Assembly (NCBI RefSeq): GCF_027322205.1
Contig: NZ_DAHVHY010000008.1
Span: forward strand, 1 to 51,280
Length of the DNA stretch: 51,280 bases
Direction of reading: 5' to 3'
Source of the DNA: Acidithiobacillus sp.
Lineage (GTDB): Bacteria; Pseudomonadota; Gammaproteobacteria; Acidithiobacillales; Acidithiobacillaceae
Positions 48,546 to 51,280 of this stretch are shown here, one piece after another. Positions within the stretch are counted from its first letter, which is position 1, and each line of letters opens with the position of its first letter. The translations under genes were made by a program, and so were the position numbers. The notes under the pieces are model-generated. The model was not told the DNA's origin and ran no database searches. It saw only the letters and a program-made list of their open reading frames with translations.

Positions 48546-48970
48546 TTGGCTGCTCCGGCAAAATATTCAGCGGCGGACCGGTTATAGATCTCCGCTTCCC
48601 GCAGCATAGGCACGGCTTTGATGGCGGCCCGCCTGGCGGCCGGAAGCGCCATGATCTTTTTGATGTGCGCCGCCGCCGCGGCCCCAGGTATAGCCGTCCC
48701 TCCGACTTCCGTACAGACCCCCGCCGGCATCCAGACATAAGCGTCGGGATCGTGCGCCTGCGGTGCCGTTCCAGCGCAAGAGCCCGTCGCGGTCAGGCAG
48801 TCGTTCTTATGTACCGCATTGACGCCCCAACAACGCACCCAGCCCTGATGCCAGGCCTGAGTCGCCGTGGCGGCCTGCGCCGCATTGCCAATTACCAGGC
48901 CGGCACCGCCGGTGAGTGCAAACACCGCTGCCCGTTTTACCCAACTGAGAGAGAGTGGTTGTTCCATCAT
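48521..48970 (-). CDS. bufA: DUF2282/BufA-like precursor peptide, second paralogue
   Basis: 149 residues. A signal peptide ends near AQA at 33, followed by a core with four cysteines at 47, 58, 65 and 86 (VRCWGVNAVHKNDCLT, GSCAG, GVCTEVGG). This matches the C-[WY]-G-x6-NDC...SCAG...P.G.C..[IV]GG pattern of bufferin precursors. Unlike typical DUF2282 proteins of about 90-110 residues it has a 55-residue helical C-terminal extension ending YNRSAAEYFAGAAKWIKE. The start at 48970 has GGAG eight bases before it. Probably exported, modified by BufB, and metal-binding; inferred. Confidence 0.85.
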   Translation of the reverse strand: MMEQPLSLSWVKRAAVFALTGGAGLVIGNAAQAATATQAWHQGWVRCWGVNAVHKNDCLTATGSCAGTAPQAHDPDAYVWMPAGVCTEVGGTAIPGAAAAAHIKKIMALPAARRAAIKAVPMLREAEIYNRSAAEYFAGAAKWIKERAQ

Positions 48971-49040
48971 GATCGTTACTCCTTCTATTTCCGGTGAATC
49001 CGCGCCCAAACCACGACGCTGCATCCATGAACAACAGCGG

Positions 49041-49493
49041 CTAATGGTGGCTTTGTTTTGCCCCTTTTACCGCCTCTGAAAAATACTCCGCCGTGGATTG
49101 GTAATAGAGCCGGGCATTGTGTATGGATATGTCGGCCAGCGTTTTATGCCGTTTTTCCGGAGTCATTTGCATCACCGTTTGCAGCGCCGAGTCAGCACTC
49201 AAACCAGGGATGGCACTGCCGCCTATCTCCTTGCACACACCCACAGGCATCAGCACGTAGGCATCAGGATCATGCGCCTTGGGATCGTGGCCAATGCACG
49301 ATGTCGTACCGGTCAGGCAATCATTCTTGTACGCGGCATTGACACCCCAGCAGCGCACCCAACCCTGGTGCCATGCCTGCGCTGCGGTGGCGGCCTGCGC
49401 TGTACGCTCTGCCGTGGAGTGGGCCAATACCCCGGCCAGGGCCAATCCGCCGGCCATCCGGAACCAGTTTCTTGGCTGCTGTATATTGCTCAT
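49041..49493 (-). CDS. bufA: DUF2282/BufA-like precursor peptide, first paralogue
   Basis: 150 residues and clearly paralogous to the gene at 48521. The mature start AWHQGWVRCWGVNA is shared, cysteines are at 48, 59, 66 and 87, and the DPDAYV and GGSAIPG segments are common. A signal peptide ends near AQA at 34. The C-terminal extension is also kept (YYQSTAEYFSEAVKG). GGAG lies seven bases before the ATG. It is the first gene of the five-gene operon and so probably the most abundant product. Confidence 0.85.
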   Translation of the reverse strand: MSNIQQPRNWFRMAGGLALAGVLAHSTAERTAQAATAAQAWHQGWVRCWGVNAAYKNDCLTGTTSCIGHDPKAHDPDAYVLMPVGVCKEIGGSAIPGLSADSALQTVMQMTPEKRHKTLADISIHNARLYYQSTAEYFSEAVKGAKQSHH

Positions 49494-49526
49494 TTATGTT
49501 CTCCGCCCTCATGTCAAGCATCAACC

Positions 49527-49543
49527 AACCACCCAGGATGGTT
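49527..49543. repeat. short inverted repeat in the bufferin operon leader
   Basis: AACCA at 49527-49531 pairs with TGGTT at 49539-49543 around a seven-base loop, 34 bases before the first precursor ATG. It may be an operator or an mRNA hairpin; the stem is short, so chance is possible. Confidence 0.3.
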
Positions 49544-49694
49544 TCATAAATACCACAGCACTGCAATATTCTTCAACAATTGTTTCCAACAAGATGAATA
49601 CATCAGTTATGTGAGAAAATTATATAAAAGTAATATATTGTAGGTCCTAAAATTTAAGATCGCTGACTAATGTCACCGCTTTTAATCAATCCAG

Positions 49695-49723
49695 TTGTCT
49701 CCCCAAGCCGGTACCGGTAGTAT
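49695..49723 (+). promoter_or_regulatory. candidate sigma-70 promoter for the PAS sensor gene
   Basis: TTGTCT (49695-49700), exactly 17 bases, TAGTAT (49718-49723) followed by an AT-rich step. It points to the sensor gene about 120-170 bases downstream. Confidence 0.5.
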
Positions 49724-49899
49724 ATTGAGCATCCGCGTGAGGCGATCATGGTTAGCGACGTGCCTGACTGAAGCGATGCGCGGTTTCCACGTTCGTTACC
49801 GGAGTTCCAACGCATGTTTCCCAACAAAGCGGCTTGCGGGGACGATTGAATTTGAAAACCACCCTGAAAATTCCTGCATCTCTCACCCGTCCCATCACT

Positions 49900-51280
49900 A
49901 TGCCGCCCTACCGGTGGACCATGTTTCTGGTCTTTTGGGGGACGTTAGTAGGGGTGTTGGCTTTTTCCGGGGGGTATGCCTGGCTTTCCTGGCATCGTTA
50001 TGAACAAAACAGCCAGTATCGTCTGACGCTGGAATCCGACATGGTCGCGACCATCGCGCAGAAACTGCTGGACGGCCACGCCTCCGGGCTCCAGTTTTTG
50101 GGGGTGCAATTACAGCGGGCAGACGCACTGCATCATCCCCGCCGCGCCCGGACGCTCCTGCTGGACTATCAGAAGGCCACTTCGGAGATCGCCAGCGCGA
50201 ATCTTATCGCCCCGAGTGGGCAGGTCATCGCCTCCACGGCGGTACCGGCGGGGCAGCCGCTGCCGGATTTTCGTAATGATCCGGCCATCTGGCCCGGTTT
50301 TCAGAAAGTCTTACAGACCCCAGGCATGCGGGTCTACCACCCGCTCCAAGGGCCATTGGTGGGTCATTGGGTCATCCGCCTGAGTCATACGGTGTTTTCC
50401 TCGACGGGGAAACCCTTGTTTGTTATAGCCACACCGCTGCGCTTTCGTGGTATTGAAGACTTCCTGAGCCACCTGCCCTTGCGCCCGGAAACAGCTGTCG
50501 GTCTGATCCGGAGTGACCTTTACATTGAGGGACGCTGGCCCATACCCCAGGGTAATCTCTCCGGGATACTTTCCCATCCCCCACGCGCGGGCGCCTTGCT
50601 GCATGCCCTGCAGAAGAACCCCCATGCACGTCAAGGATATTATGCGGGCTTCGTCACGGTGGGACAGACCTATCGCTTTGGGGCCTTTACGCGTCTGAAC
50701 CATTACCCATTAGCCGCCTTCGTTTCCATCCCCAGGAATCAATGGCTGGCCGCCTGGTGGCGACGGCATATCCAATACCCTCTGGTCTTTCTGATCATCG
50801 CTTTGGGGTTCAGCCTAGCGGCTTATCGACGCATCCTCGGTGATGACTTGGCTCGCCAGGAAAGTCTGCAAAGGGAGCGGGAAGGCAACGCCTTCAACGA
50901 GGCGTTGCTGAACACGCAGTCGTCCGGCATCACCGTTACACGCTTTCCAGAAATGATTGTCGAGCGGGTGAACGGGCGGATGCTGGAAATGTTAGGGGCC
51001 TCTTCCCAGGAGGAGATTCTCGGGCACCCGGTACGGGAGTTCTACCTCAATGAAGAAACCTACGATCAGGTCACCATGGCGAAGCAGAAGAGCCTCAGCG
51101 AAGGCCACGCGGCACTCAAAGATGTGCCTTATCGCCGTCTGGATGGAGAGATCATATACATGGATCTTTCCGTTCAACGGATGGACGGCACGGATGGCGT
51201 GCAGCGCATACTTGGCACCCTTGTGGACGTGACGGAGCGGCATCGATTGATGTGCGAGCTTGCGCGGCAATCGCTCTCCG
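49900..51280 (+). CDS. membrane-anchored sensor with PAS domain (partial, 3' end off window)
   Basis: About 460 codons are visible and the frame is open to the window edge. A membrane helix near residues 8-30 (FLVFWGTLVGVLAFSGGYAW) and another near 292-308 (YPLVFLIIALGFSLAAY) enclose a periplasmic double-Cache-like sensor region. A cytoplasmic PAS domain follows (ITVTRFPEMIVERVNGRMLEM, then a PAC segment ending LGTLVDVTERHRL). Such proteins usually end in GGDEF, EAL or histidine kinase domains; the output lies outside. The start is uncertain: ATG at 49900 is used here, but TTG at 49852 or 49846 in the same frame has a GGGGA Shine-Dalgarno. It is divergent from the bufferin operon. Confidence 0.75.
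   Translation, partial: MPPYRWTMFLVFWGTLVGVLAFSGGYAWLSWHRYEQNSQYRLTLESDMVATIAQKLLDGHASGLQFLGVQLQRADALHHPRRARTLLLDYQKATSEIASANLIAPSGQVIASTAVPAGQPLPDFRNDPAIWPGFQKVLQTPGMRVYHPLQGPLVGHWVIRLSHTVFSSTGKPLFVIATPLRFRGIEDFLSHLPLRPETAVGLIRSDLYIEGRWPIPQGNLSGILSHPPRAGALLHALQKNPHARQGYYAGFVTVGQTYRFGAFTRLNHYPLAAFVSIPRNQWLAAWWRRHIQYPLVFLIIALGFSLAAYRRILGDDLARQESLQREREGNAFNEALLNTQSSGITVTRFPEMIVERVNGRMLEMLGASSQEEILGHPVREFYLNEETYDQVTMAKQKSLSEGHAALKDVPYRRLDGEIIYMDLSVQRMDGTDGVQRILGTLVDVTERHRLMCELARQSLS

Larger units (their letters stand above)
49494..49899. other. intergenic region between divergent bufferin operon and sensor gene
   Basis: About 400 bases, AT-rich from 49545 to 49690 unlike its surroundings. It holds the buf leader, an inverted repeat (49527-49543), a weak minus-strand promoter candidate (TTGAAG, 18 bases, TATTTA near 49550-49580) and the plus-strand promoter at 49695-49723. 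Short open frames here have no coding character. Confidence 0.6.

Noticed and set aside
49695-50003. 102-codon plus-strand frame overlapping the start of the PAS sensor
   Set aside because: It lies in a different frame from the sensor, and the sensor frame has a clear membrane helix and Cache/PAS architecture.

Overview
The window is a GC-rich, gene-dense chromosomal segment from a gammaproteobacterium-like acidophile, most probably an Acidithiobacillus close to A. ferrooxidans. The best taxonomic clue is the order bamA-skp-lpxD-fabZ-lpxA-gnnA-gnnB. GnnA and GnnB make the 3-amino UDP-GlcNAc used for amide-linked lipid A and were described from A. ferrooxidans next to lpxA. This assignment rests on gene content and remembered families; no database search was run.

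Layout. (1) 1-13887, minus strand: one long run rpsB-tsf-pyrH-frr-uppS-cdsA-dxr-rseP-bamA-skp-lpxD-fabZ-lpxA-gnnA-gnnB (the last cut by the window edge). Many junctions overlap by 1-8 bases, so translation is probably coupled. The run joins translation factors to isoprenoid, phospholipid, outer-membrane and lipid A synthesis. (2) 14099-20350, minus: a DedA protein, then ppx, phoU, pstB, phoR and phoB. The transporter genes pstS, pstC and most of pstA are missing. A Pho box overlapping the end of phoR is followed by about 90 bases of leader, a frameshifted 3' scrap of pstA, and pstB. (3) 20470-23871: an RhlE-type RNA helicase, a stretch of restriction-modification debris (start of hsdM, truncated cytosine methyltransferase, an unidentified C-terminal scrap), and a patatin-like phospholipase. 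(4) 23890-32180, minus: trmJ, cysE and a complete isc operon (iscR-S-U-A-hscB-hscA-fdx-iscX) followed by mnmA, which uses IscS sulfur. An IscR-type site lies over the end of cysE. (5) 32262-45971: suhB, a globin-sensor/GAF/GGDEF/EAL protein, gph, rluC, rne, cysS, gltX and a class A penicillin-binding protein. (6) 45996-49493, minus: a five-gene MNIO/bufferin-type RiPP operon with two paralogous four-cysteine precursors, a DUF692 MNIO enzyme, a DUF2063 partner and a Tat-exported DsrE-like protein. (7) 49900-end, plus: the N-terminal part of a membrane-anchored PAS sensor.

The most interesting system is region 6: a probable copper-handling, post-translationally modified peptide operon with duplicated, C-terminally extended precursors and an unusual secreted DsrE-like fifth gene. 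Next come the collapsed pst operon, where a phosphate-starvation promoter now appears to drive pstB-phoU-ppx directly, and the restriction-modification graveyard. I saw no rRNA, tRNA, CRISPR array or intact insertion sequence.
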